Below are positions 27,592-36,812 of a stretch of 64,000 bases of DNA, piece after piece (the first letter of the stretch is position 1; every line of letters begins with the position of its first letter). The position numbers and the translations under genes are program-made. The DNA lies in assembly GCF_024199925.1 (NCBI RefSeq), contig NZ_JANADR010000001.1, forward strand, positions 9,303,501 to 9,367,500, given 5' to 3'. A model generated the notes under the pieces. It had not been told where the DNA came from. It made no database searches and saw only the letters and a list, made by a program, of their open reading frames with translations. The DNA comes from Bradyrhizobium sp. CCGUVB1N3. GTDB lineage: Bacteria; Pseudomonadota; Alphaproteobacteria; Rhizobiales; Xanthobacteraceae.

Positions 27592-28662
27592 TCAGGTCGT
27601 CGCCCGCGCGGCGCTTTCGCTGAGCACGCGCTCTGCGATCGCGACGACCTCGGAGGCCGCGATGTCGCGCATGCAGCGGTGGTCGTTCATCCGGCAGATC
27701 GTGCTCTGGCAGGGCTGGCAGGAGAGGATCGACTTGTCCTGCACGACGGTGGCGGCGAGGCCATTGAGCGGCGCCCAGAGGTAGGGGTTGGTCGGGCCGA
27801 AGATGCCAATGGTCGGCGTGCCCAGCGCCGCCGCGATATGCATCAGTCCGGAGTCGTTGGAAATGGCAACGCCGGCCGCCGCCATCGCGAGCACCCCGTT
27901 GCGCAAGTCGGTGCCGGTCAGGTCGCGCACGCGCGGCCCACCGGCCGCGACGATCTCCTGGGCCATGGCCTTCTCGCCGGGGCCGCCGACCACCCAAACG
28001 TCCAGGCCCTTTTCGACGAACTGGCGGGCGGCTTCCGGATAATAGGTCCATCGCTTGGAGGCGCCGACCGATCCCGGACCCAGCGCGACCGCGGTGACCC
28101 CGGTCAGGCCGTTCGCCTGGCGCCAGCGCGCGACCTCCTCGGGCGGGACCCGCAATTGCGGCACCGGCCATTCCGGGGGCAGCGGCGCGCCGTCGGGCCG
28201 GGCGAGCGCGGCGTTCTTGTCGATGAAGCGGGGTAACCGCTTCTCGCCCCAGCGCCAGCGGTTGATCAGCCCGAACCGGAACTCGCCGACGAAGCCGACC
28301 CGCTCGGGGATGCCGGCCAGCGCCGGCGCGATGGCCGCCTTCCAGGTCCGGGGCAGCACCAGGGCAGTGCCATAGTTCCGCTCGCGCAAGAGCTTCGCGA
28401 GGCCGAATTGGCGGGCCACCGCGAGCCGGCTGCGCGGCAGGTCCCAGACGATCCCCTGGCGGACGCCGGGCATGTAATCGACCAGCGGGGCGCAGAGCGG
28501 GGTGGTCAGGAGGTCGACCGGCCGATTCGGCCAGCGCTCCTTCAGGACCCGCACCACGGTGTGGTTCCGAACGAAATCGCCGATCCACATATAGGGGACG
28601 ATCAGGATCGGGCGCGTGTCGGCCGGATCCTCAAATCCACTAAATTGCGAATCTTTGTTCAT
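27592..28662 (-). CDS. waaF: ADP-heptose:LPS heptosyltransferase II-like (glycosyltransferase family 9)
   Basis: 356 aa from ATG 28662 (a longer in-frame start exists but has no better ribosome site). GT9 hallmarks are VPYMWIGDFVRNHTVVRVLKERWP at the N terminus, VALGPGSVGASKRW, the donor-site segment ISNDSGLMHIAAALGTPTIG and a late Cys cluster. It adds heptose to the inner LPS core from ADP-heptose at the cytoplasmic membrane face. It is divergent from hldD and hldE, which make ADP-L-glycero-D-manno-heptose. Confidence 0.88.
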   Translation of the reverse strand: MNKDSQFSGFEDPADTRPILIVPYMWIGDFVRNHTVVRVLKERWPNRPVDLLTTPLCAPLVDYMPGVRQGIVWDLPRSRLAVARQFGLAKLLRERNYGTALVLPRTWKAAIAPALAGIPERVGFVGEFRFGLINRWRWGEKRLPRFIDKNAALARPDGAPLPPEWPVPQLRVPPEEVARWRQANGLTGVTAVALGPGSVGASKRWTYYPEAARQFVEKGLDVWVVGGPGEKAMAQEIVAAGGPRVRDLTGTDLRNGVLAMAAAGVAISNDSGLMHIAAALGTPTIGIFGPTNPYLWAPLNGLAATVVQDKSILSCQPCQSTICRMNDHRCMRDIAASEVVAIAERVLSESAARATT

Positions 28663-28868
28663 TTTTTTGATGGAGACCCAAGCGGTGTCGACAGGGTCCG
28701 TTCGGTAGCCGCTCTGCACAGGCAGGTAAAGTCGGGACAGTTCCGATCCCAAAACCGCTTACACTTTGCCGGATCATGCGCTACGGCAGGGCTTGCGGCG
28801 GGGTCTTGGGCAGTTTCTTGGGCAGTTTCTTGGGCGCTGAATTTGGCAAATCGGGCAGGGACGATGGA

Positions 28869-29849
28869 ATGTTGCTGGTGACCGGCGGGGCCGGTTTTAT
28901 CGGGTCGAATGTCGTGGCGGCGCTCAATGATGCGGGCCGCAGCGACGTGGTGGTCTGCGACCTGCTCGGCCACGACGGCAAATGGCGCAACCTTGCCAAG
29001 CGGCAGCTCGCCGACATCGTGCCGCCGGCCGAGCTGATCGACTGGCTGAAAGGGCGCAAGCTCGACGCCGTGATTCACCTCGGGGCCATTTCCGAGACCA
29101 CCGCGACCGATGGCGATCTCGTCATCGAGACCAATTTCCGCCTCTCGATGCGCCTGCTGGACTGGTGCACGGCCAACGCCGTGCCGTTCATCTACGCATC
29201 GTCGGCCGCCACCTATGGCGACGGTGAGGAAGGCTTTGGCGATGACGCATCGCTCGCCGCGCTGAAGACGTTGCGGCCGATGAACCTCTATGGCTGGAGC
29301 AAGCATCTGTTCGATCTCGCTGTCGCCGAACGCGTCGCGCGCGGCGACAAGCTGCCGCCGCAATGGGCGGGGCTGAAATTCTTCAACGTGTTCGGCCCGA
29401 ACGAGTATCACAAGGGCACGATGATGAGCGTGCTGGCGAAGCGCTTCGACGACATCAAAGCGGGGCGCGTCGTGCAATTGTTCAAGTCGCATCGCGAGGG
29501 CATCGCCGACGGCGACCAGCGGCGCGATTTCATCTACGTCGACGACGTCGTGCGGGTCATCATGTGGCTGCTGGCAACGCCCTCGGTCTCCGGGCTCTTC
29601 AACGTCGGAACCGGCAAGGCGCGCAGCTTCAAGGACATGATGGTCGCGGCCTACGCCGCGCTCGGCACCAAGCCCAATATCGATTATGTCGACATGCCCG
29701 AGGCGATCCGGGGCTCATACCAGTATTTCACCCAGAGCGAGGTCGATCGCCTGTGCCGCGCCGGCTATAACGGCGGCTTCACGGCCCTCGAAGATGCGGT
29801 GACGGCCTATGTCAGGGGTTACCTTGACCGGCCCGACCGTTTCCGATGA
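28869..29849 (+). CDS. hldD: ADP-L-glycero-D-manno-heptose 6-epimerase
   Basis: 326 aa from ATG 28869. The NADP-binding [10 protein letters not shown] is at the N terminus, the catalytic YxxxK is in [11 protein letters not shown], and the HldD-specific segment [18 protein letters not shown] follows. It converts ADP-D-glycero-D-manno-heptose to the L,D form used by heptosyltransferases. It runs straight into hldE. An unusual 12-bp tandem repeat lies upstream and could extend the reading frame by about 31 residues, but the family start fits 28869. Confidence 0.94.
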   Translation: MLLVTGGAGFIGSNVVAALNDAGRSDVVVCDLLGHDGKWRNLAKRQLADIVPPAELIDWLKGRKLDAVIHLGAISETTATDGDLVIETNFRLSMRLLDWCTANAVPFIYASSAATYGDGEEGFGDDASLAALKTLRPMNLYGWSKHLFDLAVAERVARGDKLPPQWAGLKFFNVFGPNEYHKGTMMSVLAKRFDDIKAGRVVQLFKSHREGIADGDQRRDFIYVDDVVRVIMWLLATPSVSGLFNVGTGKARSFKDMMVAAYAALGTKPNIDYVDMPEAIRGSYQYFTQSEVDRLCRAGYNGGFTALEDAVTAYVRGYLDRPDRFR

Positions 29850-29862
29850 GGCGTTGAGGACC

Positions 29863-31347
29863 ATGCACACGCCCGTCTTCGATTTCGATACGCTTGCGCA
29901 GGCCATCGCCGGCCGAACGGTGCTCTGCATTGGCGACCTCATGCTCGACGAATTCGTCTATGGCGAGGTGTCGCGGATTTCGCCGGAAGCGCCGGCGCCC
30001 GTCATCGCCGCGCAACGCAGCGAGACCCATATCGGCGGCGCCGGCAACGTGGCGCGCAACGTCGTGTCCCTCGGTGCGCGCTGCATCTTCGTCGCTCTCG
30101 TCGGCGAGGACGATGCGGGGGCGCGGCTCAGGGGCGCGTTGTCGGAGATCGCCGGCATCGAAAGCGTTCTGGTCAGCGATCCCTCGCGCCCGACCACGCG
30201 CAAGGTGCGCTTCGTCTCCGAGCATTTTTCCACCCATATGCTGCGCGCCGACTGGGAGCAGGCGGCGCCTGCCTCCCCCGAAATCGAGCTGAAGCTGATC
30301 GAGGCGATCCTGCCGCAGCTTCCCCGCGCCGACATCGTGCTGCTCTCCGATTACGCCAAGGGCGTCCTGACCGCGCGCGTGATCCGCAACGTGATCGACG
30401 CCGCGCGAAAGCTCGGCAAGCGCGTGCTCGTCGACCCCAAGAGCCCCAATTGGGCGATCTATCGTGGCGCCAGCCTGCTCACGCCCAACCGCAAGGAATT
30501 TGCCGAGGCGACCCGCAGCCGCGCCGACACCGTCGATGCTATCACCGAGGCCGCGCAGGACGTGATGCGGCTTGCCGATTGCGAGGCCATCCTGGTGACG
30601 CGAAGCGAGCACGGCATGACGCTGGTGCCGCGCGAGGGCGACGCCGTCCACGTGCCGGCCTATCCGGTGAAGGTGCGCGACGTCTCGGGCGCCGGCGACA
30701 CGGTCTCTGCCGCGCTCGCCGCGACGCTCGCGGCGGGCGCCGATTGGGACACGTCGCTGCGCATGGCCAGCGCCGCGGCTGCGGTCGCGGTCGGCAAGCA
30801 GGGCACCGCGAGCGTGAGCGCGGCCGAACTGCGGCGGAAGATATTGCCGCATGCCTATCTCGCAGCCGAAGAGAAGATCGTGCTCGCACCGGGCGCGCTC
30901 CAGGCGCAGCTTGCGGATTGGCGCAAGCAGGGCCTGCGCGTCGGCTTCACCAATGGCTGCTTCGACATCCTGCATCCCGGCCACGTCAAGGTGCTGACCG
31001 CGGCGCGCGCCGCCTGCGACCGCCTCGTCGTCGGCCTGAACAGCGACGCCTCGGTGCAGCGGCTGAAGGGCGAGGACCGGCCGGTGCAGAACGAGCGCGC
31101 GCGGGCCGAGGTGCTGGCCGCGCTCGAAGCCGTCGACCTCGTCGTCATCTTCGAAGAGGATACGCCGATCAATCTGATCACCGACATCAAGCCAAGCGTG
31201 CTGGTGAAAGGCGGCGACTACACCCGCGAGCAGGTGGTTGGTTACGATGTCGTCGAAGCCGCGGGGGGAACGGTGGTGCTGGTCGACATCCTCAGGGGAT
31301 TCAGCACGACCGCGCTCGTCAACCGGGCGCGAGGAGGGACGACGTGA
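29863..31347 (+). CDS. hldE: Bifunctional heptose 7-phosphate kinase / heptose 1-phosphate adenylyltransferase
   Basis: 494 aa, the normal length for the fused enzyme. The PfkB-type kinase domain (about 1-330) shows [20 protein letters not shown] and the anion-hole motif [13 protein letters not shown]. The cytidylyltransferase-like domain (about 345-494) shows [16 protein letters not shown]. It performs two of the ADP-heptose steps. The isomerase and phosphatase genes (gmhA, gmhB) are not in the window. The stop overlaps the start of the O-antigen ligase gene as GTGA. Confidence 0.96.
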   Translation: MHTPVFDFDTLAQAIAGRTVLCIGDLMLDEFVYGEVSRISPEAPAPVIAAQRSETHIGGAGNVARNVVSLGARCIFVALVGEDDAGARLRGALSEIAGIESVLVSDPSRPTTRKVRFVSEHFSTHMLRADWEQAAPASPEIELKLIEAILPQLPRADIVLLSDYAKGVLTARVIRNVIDAARKLGKRVLVDPKSPNWAIYRGASLLTPNRKEFAEATRSRADTVDAITEAAQDVMRLADCEAILVTRSEHGMTLVPREGDAVHVPAYPVKVRDVSGAGDTVSAALAATLAAGADWDTSLRMASAAAAVAVGKQGTASVSAAELRRKILPHAYLAAEEKIVLAPGALQAQLADWRKQGLRVGFTNGCFDILHPGHVKVLTAARAACDRLVVGLNSDASVQRLKGEDRPVQNERARAEVLAALEAVDLVVIFEEDTPINLITDIKPSVLVKGGDYTREQVVGYDVVEAAGGTVVLVDILRGFSTTALVNRARGGTT

Positions 31348-32630
31348 CGACGCTGGCGCGAGAAACCACCGGCGCGATGATGCTCCGCCGCCTGCGCAGC
31401 CCCGCCGCGTGGATCGAATGCGTGGACCTGTTCGCGGTGCTGACCGCGGCCTCGCTGCCGTGGTCGACCTCGCTGGCCGCGATCTTCAATGCCCTCATGC
31501 TCGTCTGCATGGTGCCGTTTCTCAACGTCAGGGATTTCCTGCAATCGTTGAAGCGGCCGATCTGTGCGGCGCCGATCGCGCTGTTCCTGCTCGCTTTGGT
31601 CGGAACACTGTGGTCCGATGCGGTGTGGGGCGCGCGGCTCTATGCCGTGAACCCGACCGTCAAGCTGCTGGTGCTGCCGGTCCTGCTCTATCATTTCGAG
31701 CGCTCCTCGCGCGGACGCTGGGTGTTCATCGCCTTCCTGGCCTCCTGCGCGCTGTTGTCGGTGATGTCCTGGCTGGTCGCCTTCAATCCAGCACTCTCGA
31801 TCAAGCCCGGAAACATCGAGCGCGGCATCTTCGTCAAGAACTACATCGACCAGAGCCAGGAATTCACGCTGTGCGCGGTCGCGCTCGCCTATCCGGTCGT
31901 GATGCTTTTGCGTGAGAAGAGATTCTGGCTCGCCGCCCTGTTGACGACGCTTGCGCTGAGCTTCTTCGTCAACATGGCTTTTGTCGTCGTGTCGCGCACC
32001 GCACTCGTCACCGTGCCGATCATGTTCGCGGTGTTCGCGCTGCTGCATCTGAAAGGGCGGAGCATTGCGATCATCTCCGCCGCTCTGCTCGTTGGTGCTG
32101 CTCTCGCCTGGCAGGTCTCGCCGCAACTGCGCAAGACTGCCGACACCTTTGCCAGCGATTATCGCGGCTACATGGAGAGGGGAGAGCCGACCTCGCTCGG
32201 GCTGCGGCTCGAATTCTGGCGAAAATCCCTCGGCTTCTTCGCGGAGGCGCCGGTTATGGGGCACGGCACCGGCTCGACGCGCGGATTGTTCGAGCAGGTC
32301 GCCACACCAAGCGGGCACTACCAGGCTTCCGCCGAGGTGATCGGCAACCCGCACAACCAGACGCTGAATGTCGCCGTGCAATGGGGCGTCATCGGCATCG
32401 TCGTTCTCTATGCGATCTGGCTCCTGCATCTGCTGCTGTTTCGCGGCGACGGACTTGCCAACTGGGTCGGCCTCCTGGTCGTGGTGCAGAACGTCTTCAC
32501 GTCGCTGTTCAACTCGCATCTGTTCGACTTCCACGAGGGCTGGATGTACGTCATCGGCGTCGGCGTTGCCGGCGGCATGGTGATCCGCGCGCGACAAGCC
32601 GAGCCGAAGATGGGGGAAGCCGGTTCCTGA
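31344..32630 (+). CDS. O-antigen ligase family membrane protein (WaaL-like)
   Basis: 428 aa from GTG 31344, which overlaps the hldE stop and has GGAGGG 5 nt upstream. About ten to twelve membrane spans flank a periplasmic loop with [21 protein letters not shown] and the conserved late His in [15 protein letters not shown], typical of the Wzy/WaaL superfamily. It would join undecaprenyl-linked O-antigen to lipid A-core, or polymerise it. Ligase is favoured by its coupling to the core heptose genes. Confidence 0.82.
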   Translation: MTTLARETTGAMMLRRLRSPAAWIECVDLFAVLTAASLPWSTSLAAIFNALMLVCMVPFLNVRDFLQSLKRPICAAPIALFLLALVGTLWSDAVWGARLYAVNPTVKLLVLPVLLYHFERSSRGRWVFIAFLASCALLSVMSWLVAFNPALSIKPGNIERGIFVKNYIDQSQEFTLCAVALAYPVVMLLREKRFWLAALLTTLALSFFVNMAFVVVSRTALVTVPIMFAVFALLHLKGRSIAIISAALLVGAALAWQVSPQLRKTADTFASDYRGYMERGEPTSLGLRLEFWRKSLGFFAEAPVMGHGTGSTRGLFEQVATPSGHYQASAEVIGNPHNQTLNVAVQWGVIGIVVLYAIWLLHLLLFRGDGLANWVGLLVVVQNVFTSLFNSHLFDFHEGWMYVIGVGVAGGMVIRARQAEPKMGEAGS

Positions 32631-32714
32631 GCGGCCGCGCGGCTGGCGTGTCTCGACGAGATGGGCTATCAGCGCGGTCAGGTTGCATCTAACTGGATAT
32701 TCATCGGTCGGCGG

Positions 32715-34628
32715 ATGACGCGTCTTTCGCATCTCACCTTGCGCAATTTCCTGATCGCGCTCCACGACCTCCTGGCGACCACGGCGGCGCTGTTCGTCGC
32801 CTTCTATCTGCGCTTCGAGGGCGGGGAGCTGTTCTTCGCCCGCCTGCCGTTGCTGCTGAAGATCCTGCCAGGGTTCCTCGCTTTCAGCGTGGTCGTGTTC
32901 TACGTCTTCAATCTGACGACGACGAAATGGCGCTTCATTTCGCTGCCGGATGCGCTGAACATCATCCGCGTCGCGACCGTGCTCACCGTCGCGCTGCTCG
33001 TGCTCGACTACATCTTCCTGGCCCCCAACGTCCGCGGCGCCTTCTTCCTCGGCAAGGTCACCATCATCCTCTACTGGTTCCTGGAGATCTCGTTTCTCAG
33101 CGCGCTCAGGCTTGCCTATCGCTATTTCCGCTACACGCGCGTGCGGCGCCACGCCCGGATCGAGGATGCCTCGCCGACGCTGCTGATCGGGCGCGCGGCG
33201 GACGCCGAGGTGCTGTTGCGCGGCATCGAGAGCGGGGCGATCACGCGGGTCTGGCCGGTTGGCGTGCTGTCGCCGTCGCGCGCCGATCTCGGACAGCTCA
33301 TCCGCAACGTGCCGGTGCTGGGCGGCATCGACGACATCGAGGACGTGATCGGCGACTTCGCAAAGCGCAACAAGTCGATCGCGCGGGTGGTGATGACGCC
33401 GTCCGCCTTTGAGCCCGAGGCGCATCCCGAATCTGTGCTGATGCGGGCGCGCCGTCTTGGCCTGATCGTCAGCCGGCTGCCGTCACTGGAAAGCGGCGAC
33501 ACGCCGCGGCTCACGGCGGTCGCGGTCGAGGACCTCCTGCTGCGGCCGAGCGAGAAGATCGACTATGCGCGCCTGGAGACCCTGATCAGGGACAAGTCCG
33601 TGATCGTCACCGGTGGCGGCGGCTCGATCGGTTCCGAAATCTGTGAGCGTGTCGTCGCCTTCGGCGCGGCGCGCCTTCTGGTGCTGGAGAATTCCGAGCC
33701 GGCGCTCTATGCGGTCATGGAAGCGCTTGCGGCGCAGGGTTCTGCGGCGACGATCGAAGGTCGGATCGCCGACATCCGCGACCGCGAACGCGTCATGCGG
33801 CTGATGGCCGAGTTCAAGCCGGACATCGTGTTCCATGCCGCCGCGCTCAAGCACGTGCCGATCCTGGAACGCGACTGGAGCGAAGGCGTCAAGACCAACA
33901 TCTTCGGCTCGATCAACGTGGCGGACGCCGCCCTTGCCGCCGGCGCCGAGGCCATGGTGATGATCTCGACCGACAAGGCGATCGAGCCGGTCTCGATGCT
34001 CGGCCTGACCAAGCGCTTTGCGGAAATGTACTGCCAGGCGCTCGATCACGATCTGGGCTCGCAGGGCGGAGACAAGTCGTCGCCGATGCGACTGATCTCG
34101 GTCCGGTTCGGCAACGTGCTCGCCTCGAACGGCTCGGTGGTGCCGAAATTCAAGGCCCAGATCGAGGCCGGTGGTCCGGTCACGGTCACCCATCCCGACA
34201 TGGTCCGCTACTTCATGACCATTCGAGAGGCCTGCGACCTCGTGATCACGGCTACGACCCACGCGCTCGGGGCCGAGCGCTCGAACCTCTCGGTCTACGT
34301 GCTCAACATGGGTCAGCCGGTCAAAATCGTCGATCTCGCCGAGCGCATGATCCGCCTGTCCGGCCTGCAGCCCGGCTACGACATCGAGATCGTGTTCAGC
34401 GGCATGCGACCCGGCGAGCGCTTGAACGAGATCCTGTTCGCGTCCGAGGAGCCGACTGTCGAGATCGGCATTGCCGGCATCATGGCGGCGCGGCCCAACG
34501 AGCCGCCGATGCAGACCTTGCGCAAATGGATCACCGCGCTCGAGCAGGCGATCGCGCGCGACGATCGCGCCACAATCAGGACCATCCTGAAGGACGCCGT
34601 TCCGGAATTCGGGTCGACTGCGGCCTGA
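32715..34628 (+). CDS. Membrane nucleotide-sugar 4,6-dehydratase, CapD/WbpM/WreV type
   Basis: 637 aa from ATG 32715. Four membrane spans lie in the first 130 residues, then a CoA-binding-like domain, then an SDR dehydratase domain with TGGGGSIGSEIC near residue 300 and STDKAIEPVSMLGLTKR. In WbpM the usual Tyr of YxxxK is Met; here the position is Leu (Lys retained). The family makes UDP-4-keto-6-deoxy-GlcNAc from UDP-GlcNAc, the precursor of QuiNAc or FucNAc. Downstream genes fit that use. Confidence 0.88.
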   Translation: MTRLSHLTLRNFLIALHDLLATTAALFVAFYLRFEGGELFFARLPLLLKILPGFLAFSVVVFYVFNLTTTKWRFISLPDALNIIRVATVLTVALLVLDYIFLAPNVRGAFFLGKVTIILYWFLEISFLSALRLAYRYFRYTRVRRHARIEDASPTLLIGRAADAEVLLRGIESGAITRVWPVGVLSPSRADLGQLIRNVPVLGGIDDIEDVIGDFAKRNKSIARVVMTPSAFEPEAHPESVLMRARRLGLIVSRLPSLESGDTPRLTAVAVEDLLLRPSEKIDYARLETLIRDKSVIVTGGGGSIGSEICERVVAFGAARLLVLENSEPALYAVMEALAAQGSAATIEGRIADIRDRERVMRLMAEFKPDIVFHAAALKHVPILERDWSEGVKTNIFGSINVADAALAAGAEAMVMISTDKAIEPVSMLGLTKRFAEMYCQALDHDLGSQGGDKSSPMRLISVRFGNVLASNGSVVPKFKAQIEAGGPVTVTHPDMVRYFMTIREACDLVITATTHALGAERSNLSVYVLNMGQPVKIVDLAERMIRLSGLQPGYDIEIVFSGMRPGERLNEILFASEEPTVEIGIAGIMAARPNEPPMQTLRKWITALEQAIARDDRATIRTILKDAVPEFGSTAA

Positions 34629-34630
34629 CC

Positions 34631-35851
34631 ATGCAGTCTCAAGGCAAGATCGTTGTCGCGAGCCAGCATTATCCGCCGGATCCCAGCACCACGGCGGCGA
34701 TCATGGCGGAGATCGCGTGCCGCCTTGCCGTGGACCATGAGGTCGTTGTGCTGTCCGGCACGCCTGGCGCGCTGCCGGCCTCGCAGACCGGACCGGGCAA
34801 GCCGCGCGTCGTTGCCGTCAAGAACTTGATGACCGGAAAGGCGGCGCTGGTTCGGCGCGCTCTTGCCGAGATCCTGTTCGCGCTGCGCACCTTCTTCGCG
34901 TTGACGAAGGTTTTGAGGCGCGGCGATGTCGTGCTCACCGTGACCGCGCCGTTCATGCTGCCCTATGCGGTCGCTGCGGCCGCAAGGCTGAGGGGCGCGC
35001 GCTCCGCATTGATCATGCACGATCTGTTTCCCGACGTGTTGGTGATGGCTGGCCTGCTCAAGCCGCGCTCGATCGTGACCCGCGTGGTCCGCGCCGCCAA
35101 CGCGTTAATGTTCCGCGCGCTCAATGCCGTCATCACCATCGGCCGTGATGCCGAGGGGCCGCTGCTGCGCTACCGCGGCATGACCGCGAACAAGATTCGC
35201 TTCATCCCGAACTGGGCGACGCTCGTTCCCGCGCTGCGTCCGATCGCCGCCGACAACCCGTTCCGGCGCGCGGTGCCGGCCCGCTTCATCGTCGGGCTGT
35301 CGGGCAATCTCGGTTTCACGCACGATCCGGAGATTGTGTTCGAGGCCGCGCGCCTGTTGCGGCGGGAGACGGACATCCACTTCCTGCTCTCCGGCTGGGG
35401 GATCGGCTTCGAGCGGCTGAAGCAGTTGCAGGCGGAATCGAACCTGACGAACGTCTCCTTCGTGCCGCGCGTCGAGGATGCCGAGCTCGAGGCGTTTCTC
35501 GCCGCCGCCGACGTCTGGATCATCCCCTATCGGAAGAACGTCGCGGGTGTGTCGGTGCCGAGCCGGTTCTATAATCTCCTGGCGGTCGGCCGCCCCGTGG
35601 TGCTGGTTTCGGAGCCGGAGGCGGAAGCCGCGTTGACCGTGGTCGAAAACGGGCTGGGCTGGGTGGTGGCGCCGGGCCGGCCGGAGGAACTGGCGGATGC
35701 GATCCGCGCGGCGGCCGGGGCTGACGCCAAGGCCATGGTGGACCGGGCGGTGAAGGCCGCCGCAAAATTCGATCGCGGCACGGCTATGGATGCCTATGCT
35801 GGCGTGATCGACGAATTGTTGCGCAATCCGGAGCTGGAGGGGCAGCGATGA
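34631..35851 (+). CDS. Glycosyltransferase family 4, WbuB-like
   Basis: 406 aa. A GT-B protein with the N-terminal signature VVASQHYPPDPSTTAAIMAE, a central membrane-associated hydrophobic helix, VGLSGNLGFTHDPEIVFEAA, and a donor-site region VPSRFYNLLAVGRPVV. WbuB-type enzymes transfer N-acetyl-6-deoxy sugars (FucNAc) to O-antigen. It lies 2 bp after the dehydratase and overlaps the next gene's ATG, so it is part of one operon. Confidence 0.85.
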   Translation: MQSQGKIVVASQHYPPDPSTTAAIMAEIACRLAVDHEVVVLSGTPGALPASQTGPGKPRVVAVKNLMTGKAALVRRALAEILFALRTFFALTKVLRRGDVVLTVTAPFMLPYAVAAAARLRGARSALIMHDLFPDVLVMAGLLKPRSIVTRVVRAANALMFRALNAVITIGRDAEGPLLRYRGMTANKIRFIPNWATLVPALRPIAADNPFRRAVPARFIVGLSGNLGFTHDPEIVFEAARLLRRETDIHFLLSGWGIGFERLKQLQAESNLTNVSFVPRVEDAELEAFLAAADVWIIPYRKNVAGVSVPSRFYNLLAVGRPVVLVSEPEAEAALTVVENGLGWVVAPGRPEELADAIRAAAGADAKAMVDRAVKAAAKFDRGTAMDAYAGVIDELLRNPELEGQR

Positions 35852-36795
35852 GCGAGCGAAAGCCGGTTGTGCTGGTGACGGGCGCCAGCGGCTTTGTCGG
35901 CCGCCACGTCGCGCCCGCACTCATCGCGCAGGGATGGTCGGTCCGTCGCGCGGTGCGCGGCCCCGAGGGGCTGGACGACGAGGTCGTCATCGCATCGATC
36001 GGCCCCGAAACCAACTGGCAGGCCGTGCTCGACGGTGTCGATGCTGTCGTCCACCTTGCTGCCCGCGTTCACCACAAGCACGAGGAGCACGCGGTTCAGC
36101 TCTATCACAACGTCAACGTTGCCGGCACTCTGCATCTGGCGCGATCGGCGGCCGCGGCCGGAGTGCGCCAGTTCATCTTCATCAGCACCGTGCTCGTTCA
36201 CGGTCGCAGCAATGACGGCCGCGCGCCGTTCAGCGAGGACGATGTCCTGACACCGCGCGCGCTCTATGGCATCTCCAAGGCGGCCGCCGAGGCAGGGCTC
36301 AAGACGCTGGCGCGCGACAGCGACATGAAGATTTCGGTGATCAGGCCGCCGCTGGTCTATGGCGCCGGTGCCAAGGGAAATTTTGCACTGCTGAGCCGGG
36401 CGGTCTGTCTCGGATTGCCGCTTCCGTTCGCCGCAGTCCGCAATCAGCGCGCCTTCCTCGCCGTGCAGAACCTGTCGTCGTTCATCCTGCGCCGGCTCGC
36501 CGATCCCGATTCCGCGAGCAATTTCGAGGTCTTCCTGATCGCCGACAAGGAGCAGGTCTCGACGCCCGAATTCATCGAGAGGCTGGCCAGGGCCGCGGGC
36601 AAGCGGCCACGGCTGTTTGCGGTCCCGCAGGATCTCTTGGGCTCGGTTCTCGGGGTCGTCGGCCGCCAGGACACCCATGACAGCCTGATCGGCTCGCTCG
36701 AACTCAATATATCGAAGGCGATCGCGACCGGCTGGCGGCCGGAGGTGTCGCTCGACGAGGGGCTGCGGCTGGCATTGTCAGCTCAGGACGCCTGA
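35848..36795 (+). CDS. NAD-dependent epimerase/4-reductase, WbpV/WreQ-like
   Basis: 315 aa, an extended SDR with TGASGFVGRH at the N terminus, STVLVHGRSN and the catalytic YxxxK in ALYGISKAAAE. The relatives that sit beside WbpM-type dehydratases and WbpL-type transferases reduce UDP-4-keto-6-deoxy-GlcNAc to UDP-QuiNAc (WreQ) or UDP-FucNAc (WbpV). UDP-GlcNAc 4-epimerase is an alternative. The start overlaps the upstream stop (ATGA). Confidence 0.8.
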   Translation: MSERKPVVLVTGASGFVGRHVAPALIAQGWSVRRAVRGPEGLDDEVVIASIGPETNWQAVLDGVDAVVHLAARVHHKHEEHAVQLYHNVNVAGTLHLARSAAAAGVRQFIFISTVLVHGRSNDGRAPFSEDDVLTPRALYGISKAAAEAGLKTLARDSDMKISVIRPPLVYGAGAKGNFALLSRAVCLGLPLPFAAVRNQRAFLAVQNLSSFILRRLADPDSASNFEVFLIADKEQVSTPEFIERLARAAGKRPRLFAVPQDLLGSVLGVVGRQDTHDSLIGSLELNISKAIATGWRPEVSLDEGLRLALSAQDA

Positions 36796-36812
36796 TGGCC
36801 GCCGGCGTCGCG

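Noticed and set aside
28800..28845. CRISPR-like repeats
   Set aside because: The units are 12 bp and directly tandem with no spacers. No cas genes are present.
30450..31343. In-frame N-terminal extension of the O-antigen ligase back into hldE
   Set aside because: It overlaps hldE in another phase with no membrane character. GTG 31344 has a good ribosome site and family-like start.
31242..33425. 727-codon open frame on the minus strand opposite hldE, the ligase and the dehydratase
   Set aside because: It runs through three well-supported plus-strand genes, has Arg/His/Gln-rich composition typical of antisense frames in high-GC DNA, and shows no domain.
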